Source: a virus. From it: 64,000 nt of DNA. The position numbers and the translations under genes are program-made. The first letter of the stretch is position 1; every line of letters begins with the position of its first letter. Positions 34,567 to 42,296 of this stretch are shown here, in pieces. Under the pieces are notes generated by a model that saw only the letters and a list, made by a program, of their open reading frames with translations, made no database searches and was not told the origin of the DNA. The stretch spans positions 22,482 to 86,481 of IMG/VR virus record IMGVR_UViG_3300034198_012226; one strand, written 5' to 3'.

Positions 34567-35049
34567 TTAGTACCTCACTCCGAGAAGTTGCGCAAAATCA
34601 CTAGATTCTGCACTGCAACGGAGGAGTCGTGCAAGGTCAATCTTGGCTGAAGCCTCGATTGTTGCGACCTTGGAGATCACGATGTCGATCCAGTTGGGAA
34701 TCGTCCGGACATGGGGAAGGTTCGCCCAGGGCATCTGGGTCAACGCATTCATGAACACCGTGGGGTGTTGCTTTAGCGCGTCGCGCAGGCCGGGAAACAG
34801 TTCCCTGCAATTGGCGCCGTTCAGCGCCGCTTGCGAAGTGTAGAGCGCAGCGAGGTCACGGTTGACCAGAACGTGGGCATAATCGTCCGACGATGGGTCT
34901 CGGTGATCCTCGATGCTCTCACACGACAAGTACAGCAAATTCCACAACTGGACATCGTCGCGGCAGCTTATGCCCAGCCCCAGATGGGGCCTGGCATACC
35001 GGCTCGGGGGAACCGGAGAGTAGCAGAGCTGGCCACTAATCTTAATCAT
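34567..35049 (-). CDS. Unknown helical protein
   Basis: 160 residues, ATG overlapping the dUTPase stop. Mostly helical, with HLGLGISCRDDVQLWNLLYLSCESIED and a C-terminal SSDFAQLLGVRY. No motif recognised. Tight packing between dUTPase and helicase genes suggests co-expression with them. Confidence 0.65.
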   Translation of the reverse strand: MIKISGQLCYSPVPPSRYARPHLGLGISCRDDVQLWNLLYLSCESIEDHRDPSSDDYAHVLVNRDLAALYTSQAALNGANCRELFPGLRDALKQHPTVFMNALTQMPWANLPHVRTIPNWIDIVISKVATIEASAKIDLARLLRCSAESSDFAQLLGVRY

Positions 35050-35861
35050 ACACTAACTTTTTCCATTCCGGTGCTGCCGAAACCGCCCGAGCCGCGCTCG
35101 GTCTGTTCCAAATCAGTCACAACTTCCCAGTTCGGGATGATGACCGGCACCACCATGAACTGGGCAATGCGATCCATCGGCTTGACCGTGAAGCTGGCCT
35201 GGCCACGGTTTTCGAGGATGACGCCGAGTTCCCCGGTGTAGCCGCTGTCGATCAGGCCAGGGCCGTTGGCGACCGCCACCAGGAACTTGTTGGCCAGGCC
35301 GCTGCGAGACATCACGTAGCCTGCGGTGCCGGGGGCGAGCTTCACGGCGATGCCGGTCATGATCAGCAGCTTGCTGCCCGGTTCGATGACGGTCGGCTCG
35401 GTCACCGACGAGGCCACCAGGTCGAACGCGGCGTCGCCAGGCTTGGCGTAGGCAAGCTGCACCTCGGGGTTGATGAACTTGACCTTGAAGGGCAAGTCCG
35501 AATTGGCGTGAGCCGGACGGATCGTGACGCCGCTCGGGGTCAGGAAGTTCGCAGGGGTGCCGTCCTGGTAGTCGAAGGAGCCGTCGCCCAGGACGATCAG
35601 GGCAGGCTTCGCAGTGGCCACGGTGGCAGCGTCGGCCATCTCAGCCTTCTCGAAACGAAAGCCGCCCTTCTTGATCGCGGTGTTGACGAACACACCGACG
35701 CTCTGGGCCTGGCACAGTTCGAGGAACGTGTTGACCGGCACGTCGAAGTATTTGTAGGTGCCGCCCTTCATCTGGAGGTAAAGGTCGGTGCCATCGTGGA
35801 CGGCGCGTTGGATGTTCGATGAGTTGCGGAATTCGACTACACTCAGTGTTGGGTTGTTCAC
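35046..35861 (-). CDS. dut: KTSC domain fused to dUTPase
   Basis: 271 residues from GTG 35861, which has AAGGAG 6 bases upstream. Residues 1-~65 (SSNIQRAVHDGTDLYL, GGTYKYFDVPVNTFLELCQA) are a KTSC domain. After a linker come the five motifs of trimeric dUTPases: KPGDAAFDL (~139), MSRSGLANK (~184), GLIDSGYTGELGV (~205), DRIAQFMV and GSGGFGSTG (~262). It hydrolyses dUTP, supplying dUMP to thymidylate synthase. The KTSC extension may bind nucleic acid. A dispersed palindrome covers codons 4-8. Confidence 0.87.
   Translation of the reverse strand: MNNPTLSVVEFRNSSNIQRAVHDGTDLYLQMKGGTYKYFDVPVNTFLELCQAQSVGVFVNTAIKKGGFRFEKAEMADAATVATAKPALIVLGDGSFDYQDGTPANFLTPSGVTIRPAHANSDLPFKVKFINPEVQLAYAKPGDAAFDLVASSVTEPTVIEPGSKLLIMTGIAVKLAPGTAGYVMSRSGLANKFLVAVANGPGLIDSGYTGELGVILENRGQASFTVKPMDRIAQFMVVPVIIPNWEVVTDLEQTERGSGGFGSTGMEKVSV
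35837..35851. repeat. Dispersed 15-bp palindrome, copy H
   Basis: CTACACTCAGTGTTG, 14 of 15 matches and nearly a perfect palindrome, inside the first codons of the dUTPase gene. It forces ACA, AGT and GTA codons. Confidence 0.7.
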
Positions 35862-35862
35862 T

Positions 35863-36120
35863 TCACTCTCCTTGAGAATTGCGGCCGTGCTTTCGGTTGA
35901 TGTCGGCCATTGTTTGGGACGGAGACCGAGGGTCGGCCTCCGTGTCTTTCTTGATCGCGCCACGGGTGTCCTGCTCGAACCACTGGACGCACCCCTCACG
36001 GGTGATCGTCACGATCTGGGTGTCTACACGCAGGAGCACCCCGGCGATGTCAGCTTCCGGATTGGTCCGGAGTAGCTGGTCCAGCTTCTGCGTGGCCAGC
36101 CTCGTCAACTTGGGGTCCAT
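35863..36120 (-). CDS. Small unknown protein
   Basis: 85 residues from ATG 36120. Helical N-terminus (RLATQKLDQLLRT), a beta pair (ADIAGVLLRVDTQIVTITREG) and a charged tail. It starts 71 bases inside the preceding gene and ends one base from the dUTPase start. No family recognised. Confidence 0.55.
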   Translation of the reverse strand: MDPKLTRLATQKLDQLLRTNPEADIAGVLLRVDTQIVTITREGCVQWFEQDTRGAIKKDTEADPRSPSQTMADINRKHGRNSQGE

Positions 36121-36586
36121 CGGCCACCTTCGGCTTATACAGTGGGTCAGCCCCGATGTAGATCGCCTCGGGGGCTTCTGGGTAATTGCGACGGATGTAG
36201 TCGAAGTCACCTTCGTTCCACCTGCGGAGGAGATCTACCTTCTCGTCATCGTCGTCCATAAAGCTGCCCTCACCCCCCAGGATGAACTGGATGATGGCTA
36301 CGGCTGCGTCAGTGCCTGTGTAGCTGACCACCGGGGCCTGTCCCTGCTTCATCCGATAGTCGTTGGCACGCTGGAAGGCGTTGCTCGCTGCGTCCATGAC
36401 CTGGGCGTCGGTGCCCAGGGCAGTGGCCATGTAGACGAAGTGCTCGACCACATCAGCAAGGGTCTTCTCCGGGGTGGCCGGAACCCTGGCCAGCGGTGAG
36501 TTGCTACGGTAGTCACCCTTGGTACTGCCGCCGCCCTCAAACTTGAACGTGAATTGGACGCGCACGTCCTTGAATTTATCGCTCAC
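36050..36586 (-). CDS. Unknown protein, acidic C-terminus
   Basis: 178 residues from GTG 36586, beside the ParB-like stop. The N-terminus is beta-rich (VRVQFTFKFEGGG) and followed by helices (ADVVEHFVYMATALG, DAASNAFQRANDYR). An acidic patch DDDDEKVDLL and a disordered tail end it. The role is unknown. Confidence 0.6.
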   Translation of the reverse strand: MSDKFKDVRVQFTFKFEGGGSTKGDYRSNSPLARVPATPEKTLADVVEHFVYMATALGTDAQVMDAASNAFQRANDYRMKQGQAPVVSYTGTDAAVAIIQFILGGEGSFMDDDDEKVDLLRRWNEGDFDYIRRNYPEAPEAIYIGADPLYKPKVADGPQVDEAGHAEAGPATPDQSGS

Positions 36587-36588
36587 GA

Positions 36589-37626
36589 TCAAGCAGCCTT
36601 CTGCTGTGGGGTGGCCACGCCAGCGCGTTCAGCAGCGATGGCTTCCTCGATCTCCGGGGTGAACTTGTCCTGGAGCTGGAGCATCAGCTTAATCGCCGCG
36701 CCGGTCAACTCCACCGGGTACATCTCGGTGTCCACGATATTGCGCGGCTTCTTGATCTTGTCCGGCAAGGCGAAGGCAAGGTCACGCGCCGTCTTGGCCT
36801 GGGCTTCCTGGCGCTTCTTCAGGGCCTTGGCTGCGGCCTTCGCAGCGGCCTCCTGTTCGGCTTTCTGGGCGGCGGTGACACTTCCCTCGTCCTCGCCCTC
36901 GTTTTCGCCGCCTGCGTCGTTCTGGGCGGTCTGCTCGTGCTTCGGCGTGACCTTGGTCTCACCCTTGCCCGCAGCCTTGTCCAGCGCGGCCATGATTTCT
37001 TCGTAGGCTTTCTCGCCGTGCTTCTTGTGGTACTTGACCGCTTCCTCGGCGGCGATCTTGTTGGCGCGCACCAGAGCCTTCACGTCGTCCGGCAGCTTCG
37101 AGATCACGATCAGACGGTCGATCCAGCCGACCGACTTGTTCAGTTCCTTGGCGATCTCCTCACGGGTGCAGCCGTCTTCACGGTACCAGATCGTGTGGTC
37201 AGCCTGTTCGATTGGCGTGAGGTGCTCGCCCTGGTTGGCCTTGAAGGACAGGCTGCGGGCCTGGCGTTCGGTGCCGGTGAAGCGGATCACTTCGTATTCG
37301 GTGATGCCCTTCTCGCCGCGTTCACGCATGGCTTTGTCAGCGCGGCACGCTGCGGTGTAGCGGCACTCGCCGTCAACGATCTCGGCGGTGTTGCCGTCCA
37401 TGGCCATGCGGACGATTGGGAGCGGGACGAAGTCGCCAGCCTCGTAGGCAGCTTGCAGCTCGGCGATCTTGGCCTGGGTCTCGGGCTTTTGCAGATCGCG
37501 GGGGTTGAAGCCCTGCTTGACGCTGATGCGATTCAGCGGCAGCTTGAGGTGCTCGGCCTTCTTCACGTCTTCGTTCTCACGCTCGAACTCGCGGAAGTTT
37601 TTGGCTGGCTTGGTATTTGCGGACAT
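36589..37626 (-). CDS. ParB-like DNA-binding protein
   Basis: 345 residues from ATG 37626. ParB/Srx core: LKLPLNRISVKQGFNPR, FVPLPIVRMAM, VDGECRYTAACRA (~86-98), then a helix-turn-helix (TREEIAKELNKSVGWIDRLIVI, ~145-170). A long Lys/Ala/Glu coiled segment and a C-terminal helix follow. ParB proteins bind short palindromes and clamp DNA using CTP; lytic phages also carry relatives. No ParA is visible. It is a candidate binder for the dispersed 15-bp palindrome, which is only a hypothesis. Confidence 0.78.
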   Translation of the reverse strand: MSANTKPAKNFREFERENEDVKKAEHLKLPLNRISVKQGFNPRDLQKPETQAKIAELQAAYEAGDFVPLPIVRMAMDGNTAEIVDGECRYTAACRADKAMRERGEKGITEYEVIRFTGTERQARSLSFKANQGEHLTPIEQADHTIWYREDGCTREEIAKELNKSVGWIDRLIVISKLPDDVKALVRANKIAAEEAVKYHKKHGEKAYEEIMAALDKAAGKGETKVTPKHEQTAQNDAGGENEGEDEGSVTAAQKAEQEAAAKAAAKALKKRQEAQAKTARDLAFALPDKIKKPRNIVDTEMYPVELTGAAIKLMLQLQDKFTPEIEEAIAAERAGVATPQQKAA

Positions 37627-37682
37627 GGTGGTATCTCTCATGATTTGAGGTTGGATGGGTACTGCGGGAAGGGTGCTGCGGG

Positions 37683-37904
37683 TTACTGCTTGGACTGGCT
37701 GTCCGGAACGTCGGGATCGAACTCCACGAAGTAACCGTTGCCCTCGACACGCTTCTTCTCGTGGCACTGGGACGGTTTGAAATCGTGGGTGCCCATCAGG
37801 ACGAAGCACAGGGCATTGGCAAGTCGCAGTGCCCTGGTACGGCTGCTTGGGTAGTAGTGCTTGACCACCTTATCGTCCGAGCGTCCGAAGTGGATGGCGT
37901 ACAT
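37683..37904 (-). CDS. Small unknown protein
   Basis: 73 residues with GAGGAAA before the ATG. A basic N-terminus (YAIHFGRSDDKVVKHYYPSS) and CFVLMGTHDFKPSQCHEKK. Transcription probably restarts before it because a strong terminator sits just upstream. Confidence 0.6.
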   Translation of the reverse strand: MYAIHFGRSDDKVVKHYYPSSRTRALRLANALCFVLMGTHDFKPSQCHEKKRVEGNGYFVEFDPDVPDSQSKQ

Positions 37905-37924
37905 GGGTTTCCTCGGTAGGGCTG

Positions 37925-37952
37925 AAAAAAGACCACCCGGTGAGGGGTGGTC
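37925..37952 (-). terminator. Strong intrinsic terminator
   Basis: On the minus strand GACCACCC, 6-base loop, GGGTGGTC, TTTTTT. It separates the small-gene block to the right from the ParB-like gene. Confidence 0.92.
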
Positions 37953-37984
37953 GAAAGTCCAAAACTAGGGATGTCCTGAAAGAG

Positions 37985-37999
37985 ACGCACTCAGTGTAG
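37985..37999. repeat. Dispersed 15-bp palindrome, copy I
   Basis: ACGCACTCAGTGTAG, 12 of 15 matches, intergenic, 33 bases before the strong terminator on the minus strand. Confidence 0.5.
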
Positions 38000-38018
38000 G
38001 ACATTCCTGCCGGAAAGT

Positions 38019-38246
38019 CTAGCGACCGGCTGCAATGGACGTGACGGAGGCCACACCATTATCGGCTGGAGCAGGCTCCAGGCGGCGCACGCGGGCCTTC
38101 AGGGTCTGCACCTGGGCAGTCCAGTGTTCGAGTGCGGCCTGGGCTTCCAGGAGGTCGAGCTGCGCCTGGTGGTGCTGGTCGGCGGCGACCTGGGCGACCG
38201 GCGTGCGACCAAACTTGGCGGTGAGCCATGCGATGAGGTTTTTCAT
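38019..38246 (-). CDS. Small coiled-coil protein
   Basis: 75 residues from ATG 38246. Residues ~5-55 form a probable coiled coil (DQHHQAQLDLLEAQAALEHW, QVQTLKARVRRLE). N-terminal MKNLIAWLTAKFG is amphipathic. It overlaps the upstream gene by 4 bases. Function unknown. Confidence 0.6.
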   Translation of the reverse strand: MKNLIAWLTAKFGRTPVAQVAADQHHQAQLDLLEAQAALEHWTAQVQTLKARVRRLEPAPADNGVASVTSIAAGR

Positions 38247-38539
38247 TTGGGTTCCTTGTTGTACTTCCGGTTCAAGATGGCCACGATTTCCAGGGCCTCG
38301 TACTTGCGGTGCCAGCCGCGCCGCACGGCGACGTTGTAGTGCGGGTGGTGGCGGCGCGGCACGTCGGGACGGGCCACGATTTTGATGACGCGGTTCGGCT
38401 CGCGTCCGAACACATACCAGCCAGGCCCCTCGGCAGGCGAGCGATCCACGAAGAACTCCTCCGTGAAGCTGCGCTCTACGCCATAGCGGGTGTCGGTCAT
38501 GGCGTACTCGGTTGGGGTCTCGGTCTTCCACTTAGGCAT
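38243..38539 (-). CDS. Small basic unknown protein
   Basis: 98 residues. TRYGVERSFTEEFFVDRSP, GWYVFGREPNRVIKIVARP and a basic His-rich stretch (RRHHPHYNVAVRRGWHRKY). Overlaps genes on both sides, as expected of an operon of small phage genes. No family recognised. Confidence 0.6.
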   Translation of the reverse strand: MPKWKTETPTEYAMTDTRYGVERSFTEEFFVDRSPAEGPGWYVFGREPNRVIKIVARPDVPRRHHPHYNVAVRRGWHRKYEALEIVAILNRKYNKEPK

Positions 38540-39227
38540 GGGGCTTCTCCTGTTTCAGTTCAATGACGCGCTGCGCCACCTTGAAGCGAGCGCCGTGGAC
38601 TGTGAACCCGACGATGGCCTTGCGATTCGGGTCTTGACAGAGCTGGCACACCGAGCACGTCATGTACTCGACGGTCTGGGCAGGGCACACCGTGATCTTG
38701 CGGCCGGCTGGTGTCGTCTTCCCTTTCCAGCCTCGCGGCAGCATGGTCACGACCGGGCCTACACCCAGTGCAGCCAGCTCGTCGGCTTCCTCGACGGTGT
38801 CAGCCGAGAGGTTGACCGTGAAGCCGAGCTGGTTGGCGAGCTGCACCACGCGCTGGTTGTGCGGCGTCATCGGGTAGTGGGTGTAGGTGAAGCCCCGACG
38901 CCCTACGTTCGCTGCGGTCAGGCCAGCCAGGTAGAACTCGTCAATGACGTTGTCGGTGCCGATGAGATCGCCAGCCTGGTTGTGACGCCAGATTTGGTTC
39001 TTCTTCAGCTCCTTGATCCGGAACAGGAAGCCGTCCCAGGTGTAGCCCTTCTCACCACGGGTCACCTTGTCCCAGTGGATTTTCATGGGGAAGTTGTCGG
39101 CGTAGCAGCCGTTCCCCTTCAGTTGGCAAGCGTCGGGGCAAGTCTGTCGCCCCGACGTGGAGACCGGGATCGGCCCCGTCTTGCTGTTGCCCGACTCGCG
39201 CCGGAAGTACACCGTGATTTCGGTCAT
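38532..39227 (-). CDS. Cys-rich phage protein (DUF7227-like)
   Basis: 231 residues. STSGRQTCPDACQLKGNGCYA holds a CxxxCx(6)C cluster, and CPAQTVEYMTCSVCQLCQDP adds four Cys. GFTYTHYPMTPHNQRVV and FTVNLSADTVEEADEL resemble a TIM-barrel core. This layout is known from phage proteins distantly like radical-SAM or Gp37/Gp68 enzymes. It may hold an iron-sulphur or zinc site; the activity is unknown. Confidence 0.65.
   Translation of the reverse strand: MTEITVYFRRESGNSKTGPIPVSTSGRQTCPDACQLKGNGCYADNFPMKIHWDKVTRGEKGYTWDGFLFRIKELKKNQIWRHNQAGDLIGTDNVIDEFYLAGLTAANVGRRGFTYTHYPMTPHNQRVVQLANQLGFTVNLSADTVEEADELAALGVGPVVTMLPRGWKGKTTPAGRKITVCPAQTVEYMTCSVCQLCQDPNRKAIVGFTVHGARFKVAQRVIELKQEKPHA
38759..38773. 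repeat. Dispersed 15-bp palindrome, variant copy J
   Basis: CTACACCCAGTGCAG, 13 of 15 matches and itself a good palindrome with C/G substitutions on both arms, inside the Cys-rich gene. Confidence 0.45.
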
Positions 39228-39269
39228 TGCTTTCCTTTCGCCCCGCTATGTGCGGGGTCGTTGCGGGTG

Positions 39270-40094
39270 CTAGGCACCCTTGGTGAAGAATTTGCGGGAG
39301 TCGTAGTTCAGGGTGACGCCGTCGCGGTGCGTGAGGCCGGTGGCGCTGTCGTTGTGCTTGAACACGACCAGCCAATCGTACTTGCCCTTGATGACGCTGT
39401 AGCCGGTGTTCGCCCAGTAGACGGTGTCTCCGGCCTCGACCCGCTGCTTGATCTCGTCCACGGTCATGCCGACCTTGTGCTGGAGGCGCTTCCGGTAGGA
39501 GTCCTCGACGGCGTCCTCGTACTTGTCCCACGACTGCTTCGAGAGCTGCTGGCCGCAGTGAGACATGCAGCGGTACTGCTGGCCGTCAGGAACGATGTGG
39601 AAGCCGTCTTCTTCGAGACGCTCCTGCATGAACTCGGTGCGCAGCCAGGAGGCCGGGACGCCGTAGGCGAGGTAGTCACCGCTGTCGTCCAGGTTCCCGG
39701 CGTTCGGCACGCACGGGGAGCAGCGACCGCACTCGGTCAGGACAGGCGACTCGAACACGTACAGGTGCTGTGCGCCGCCGAGCCAGGACGTGCGGTACTT
39801 GACGCCTTCGTGCTCGCCTTCGTAGATCGGCTCGTTTGGTTCATAGCTGTCGTTGAAGTCCTGCTTGATCTGGTCTTCATCGAACTCAGGCGGCTCGCCG
39901 TCGTTGTCCTCGGCAGCTTCGACCAGGGCGTCGTGGGCACGCTTCATCTCGGCCAGGTGGTCTTCCCAGGCCGACTCGTAGTGCGCGTCCTTGCCGTGCT
40001 TGTAGCACAGGTCGTCCCACAGGTCAGGGTCGATGCCGAAGGCATGGATGTAGCCGTAGGCGAAGCCGGTTTGGGGGTGGAGGTTGGCAAACAT
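39270..40094 (-). CDS. Conserved phage protein of unknown function
   Basis: 274 residues. TECGRCSPCVPNAGNLDD (Cys cluster), YLAYGVPASWL, YRCMSHCG and a C-terminal KVGMTVDEIKQRVEAGDTVYWAN. The first half is strongly acidic. I associate the CSPCVPNAGNLD pattern with uncharacterised proteins of large phages. One-base join to the DnaJ-like gene. Confidence 0.65.
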   Translation of the reverse strand: MFANLHPQTGFAYGYIHAFGIDPDLWDDLCYKHGKDAHYESAWEDHLAEMKRAHDALVEAAEDNDGEPPEFDEDQIKQDFNDSYEPNEPIYEGEHEGVKYRTSWLGGAQHLYVFESPVLTECGRCSPCVPNAGNLDDSGDYLAYGVPASWLRTEFMQERLEEDGFHIVPDGQQYRCMSHCGQQLSKQSWDKYEDAVEDSYRKRLQHKVGMTVDEIKQRVEAGDTVYWANTGYSVIKGKYDWLVVFKHNDSATGLTHRDGVTLNYDSRKFFTKGA

Positions 40095-40774
40095 TAGCGC
40101 ATCCCCCCGAACATCCGACCCAGGGCCTCGCCGATCATGTCCTCGGCCCGCTTCTGCTTGGCCTTCTCCATCTTGGCAAGTACGGCCGGGGTTGGCGGCT
40201 CGATCTCGTACTCGTGGTTGTTCAGCACCTCGACCATGCGGTCGGCGACCTTCAGGTGCATCTCGCTCTTGTCGATCATGCCCTGGACTTCGGACATGAC
40301 GCTGGCCATCAGGCCCGCCGCCTGGTTCTCGCCGGTCTTCGCGGTCGTGCGCTTCATGGCCTTCTCGATCTTGTCCCGCATCTTGACGTGGCCGTCGCGC
40401 TCCTCCTTCGTGTCGCGGTGGATTTCGCGCACCTTGCCGGTGATCTCGTCCAGGATGTCGGTGTGTTCGACGTACTCGGTGTCCCGGATGATGAGGGCGA
40501 TCACGTTGCGCAGCGCCTGCATCGCGGTGGAGTTGATCTTCTCCTCCTCGGTGGCGCGGCCATCGTGGCGGTAGGTGCCGGTGGCGTCGTAGCGGGTACG
40601 GCGCTCGATGTCGGACAGCACGTCGTAGGCTTCCTGGATCATCTGGAAGCGCATCTTGTCGCCGTCAGGCTTGTCGGGGTGGTGCTGCTGCGCCAGCTTG
40701 CGGTATGCCTTCTTGATTTCGGCCTTGCTCGCGTCGCGGGCTACACCGAGTGTTTCGTACAGATCGTGTTCCAT
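40094..40774 (-). CDS. DnaJ-like protein (J domain plus unique C-terminus)
   Basis: 226 residues from ATG 40774. J domain at residues 1-~70: [29 protein letters not shown] (HPD 32-34), [11 protein letters not shown]. No Gly/Phe or zinc region; the rest is helical and ends in [19 protein letters not shown]. It should recruit the host DnaK. No DnaK is in the window. Codons 7-11 contain a palindrome variant (40741-40755). Confidence 0.82.
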   Translation of the reverse strand: MEHDLYETLGVARDASKAEIKKAYRKLAQQHHPDKPDGDKMRFQMIQEAYDVLSDIERRTRYDATGTYRHDGRATEEEKINSTAMQALRNVIALIIRDTEYVEHTDILDEITGKVREIHRDTKEERDGHVKMRDKIEKAMKRTTAKTGENQAAGLMASVMSEVQGMIDKSEMHLKVADRMVEVLNNHEYEIEPPTPAVLAKMEKAKQKRAEDMIGEALGRMFGGMR

Positions 40775-40776
40775 GC

Positions 40777-40947
40777 TCAACCCTTCTTGAGTTGTTGGTA
40801 AGCCTGCGTGATGACGTGCCGCATTTTGCGACCCGAGATGATCACGCAGTTATCGGAGGTGCGGGTGGCCTGCCACCCTGGCTTGGTGCATTTGACTATG
40901 ACGCCGAGCTGCACCAGCTCTCGACGCATTTGGGTCACGTCCGGCAT
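40777..40947 (-). CDS. 56-residue basic protein
   Basis: ATG 40947 overlaps the previous stop (TGATG) and the stop lies 2 bases before the DnaJ-like ATG, so it fits the operon exactly. [36 protein letters not shown] and [16 protein letters not shown] suggest an alpha-beta-beta-alpha fold. Function unknown. Confidence 0.6.
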   Translation of the reverse strand: MPDVTQMRRELVQLGVIVKCTKPGWQATRTSDNCVIISGRKMRHVITQAYQQLKKG

Positions 40948-41807
40948 CAGGTTCGATTCCGGCGCTTGGACTTCTTGGCCAGCTTCTTCTTGGCCCGATT
41001 CTCGGCGCTGCGGTACTTCTTGTTGTTGCCGTAACGCTGCGGTGTACCGGCCCAGGTCTGGAACGGTGGCGGTGCCGGTGCCGGGGAGGATTCCCAGGCC
41101 GTTGCCGCTTCTCCCCAGGAGGCAAGTGCTGCGGTGGCCAGCACCGACGCTATGCCAGCCTTGTTGAAGCTCCTGCCGATCCTGGAACCTCCGGTGACGA
41201 CCATGGTGCGGTCATGCACGCGCTGCATTGCTTCGGAGTCGTAGACGATCCTGGTAACTGCGCTCCGGATGTACTCCACGTCGTGAGGAATCTCGGCCCC
41301 GTGGAACTTGCCGTCCAGGATTCGGATCGGCGGGCCTTCCGGCCTGATCGAAGCGATCCTGGCCTCCAGGTCGCTGAAGTCCATGGCTTCGACCCGCCTC
41401 GCCCACTCCTCGCGGCTGATGCCCCAGTATTCCGGGGTGTCCATGCCGAGGGTGCAGACCATCGGCTCACCGAGCGGCACCTCGTGGAAGTTGGGCATGT
41501 CGCCCGGTGGCCACTCCATCTGGATCAGGTGCCAGGGGCCTTCCCCTCCCGAGTTGAACAGGTCTCGGATGCGCTGGCCGTCGTCCGGCCCGTTCGGGGT
41601 GTGCAGCACGAACTGCGGTGTGCCATAGGCTTCCAGGAACCGGGCATTCTTCAGCGCGGCACGCTCCTCGCTGGTCATCCGGCCAGTGACGCTGCGCATC
41701 TGGTCTTCGGCAGTCTGCATGAGCCGCCGCCATTCCGCGTCAGGGTCAATGAACCGGCCCGTGACGGTGCCCTGGAGCTTGAATTCCTTGTCGTCTTTAT
41801 CGTCCAC
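40947..41807 (-). CDS. Unknown protein with basic C-terminal tail
   Basis: 286 residues. Acidic N-terminus (DDKDDKEFKL), a folded middle (WHLIQMEWPPGDMPNFHEVPLG, TPEYWGISREEWARRVEAMD, RILDGKFHGAEIP), an Ala/Pro-rich linker and a Lys/Arg-rich end (RAKKKLAKKSKRRNRT) that could bind nucleic acid. No family recognised. Confidence 0.6.
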   Translation of the reverse strand: MDDKDDKEFKLQGTVTGRFIDPDAEWRRLMQTAEDQMRSVTGRMTSEERAALKNARFLEAYGTPQFVLHTPNGPDDGQRIRDLFNSGGEGPWHLIQMEWPPGDMPNFHEVPLGEPMVCTLGMDTPEYWGISREEWARRVEAMDFSDLEARIASIRPEGPPIRILDGKFHGAEIPHDVEYIRSAVTRIVYDSEAMQRVHDRTMVVTGGSRIGRSFNKAGIASVLATAALASWGEAATAWESSPAPAPPPFQTWAGTPQRYGNNKKYRSAENRAKKKLAKKSKRRNRT

Positions 41808-41985
41808 CGCGCACCTCCTTCATGGCCCACTTGCCGACGTGGTTGCCGTTCGAGTCCTTGATGTTGCCGCTGGTGCGGCCGGACTCGACCTTGGTGACGA
41901 TCTCGCGCAGGATCGTGGCGACCTCAGCCGCCTGGTTCCCGTTCTTGAACGCCTCGTTGCCTTCGCTGTCGAATCGAATGATCAT
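41797..41985 (-). CDS. Small unknown protein
   Basis: 62 residues, overlapping both neighbours. IIRFDSEGNEAFKNGNQAAEVATILREIVTKV... has the look of a small ferredoxin-like alpha/beta fold: a short strand, a helix and a glycine-rich hairpin (GNIKDSNGNHVGKW). Function unknown. Confidence 0.6.
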   Translation of the reverse strand: MIIRFDSEGNEAFKNGNQAAEVATILREIVTKVESGRTSGNIKDSNGNHVGKWAMKEVRGGR

Positions 41986-42296
41986 CCCTGCCCCCCATTA
42001 TGTTGCCAGCCATGGTATTTGGCTTCGATGTGCCCCTCAAACAGAGCAATGAAAATGTACTCGTCGGTGTCGAGCTGCATCCGGCGCATGAAGTCCTTCC
42101 CCAGTTCCCTCTGGTCGGCCTCCAGCACCTGCTGCTTCGCCGCCTTGACGGCCTCCTCGTAGCCCGTGGCCTTGACGTGTGCGATGTAGCTGTCGGTCTC
42201 AGGCTCGCCGTCCCACTCCGGGATGTCGGCGAACCTGTACGAGCGCATCAGCACCACCGTGTAAGGCAAGGGCAGCTTCGTCACGCTGCCGCTCAT
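41982..42296 (-). CDS. Small unknown protein
   Basis: 104 residues. YTVVLMRSYRFADIPEW, AHVKATGYEEAVKAAKQQVL and DTDEYIFIALFEGHIEAKYHGW form a beta-alpha-beta pattern that I associate with short uncharacterised phage proteins. ATGA overlap with its neighbours. Function unknown. Confidence 0.6.
   Translation of the reverse strand: MSGSVTKLPLPYTVVLMRSYRFADIPEWDGEPETDSYIAHVKATGYEEAVKAAKQQVLEADQRELGKDFMRRMQLDTDEYIFIALFEGHIEAKYHGWQHNGGQG

Noticed and set aside
40741-40755. Palindrome variant in the J domain as proof of a regulatory site
   Set aside because: The residues (ETLGVA) are conserved in DnaJ proteins, so this copy may partly reflect protein constraint; counted only as supporting.
40945-40962. 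GGTTCGATTCC, like a tRNA T-loop
   Set aside because: The flanking bases do not pair as a T stem, no anticodon or acceptor arms are found, and the sequence codes for the basic tail of a gene. I see no tRNA in the window.
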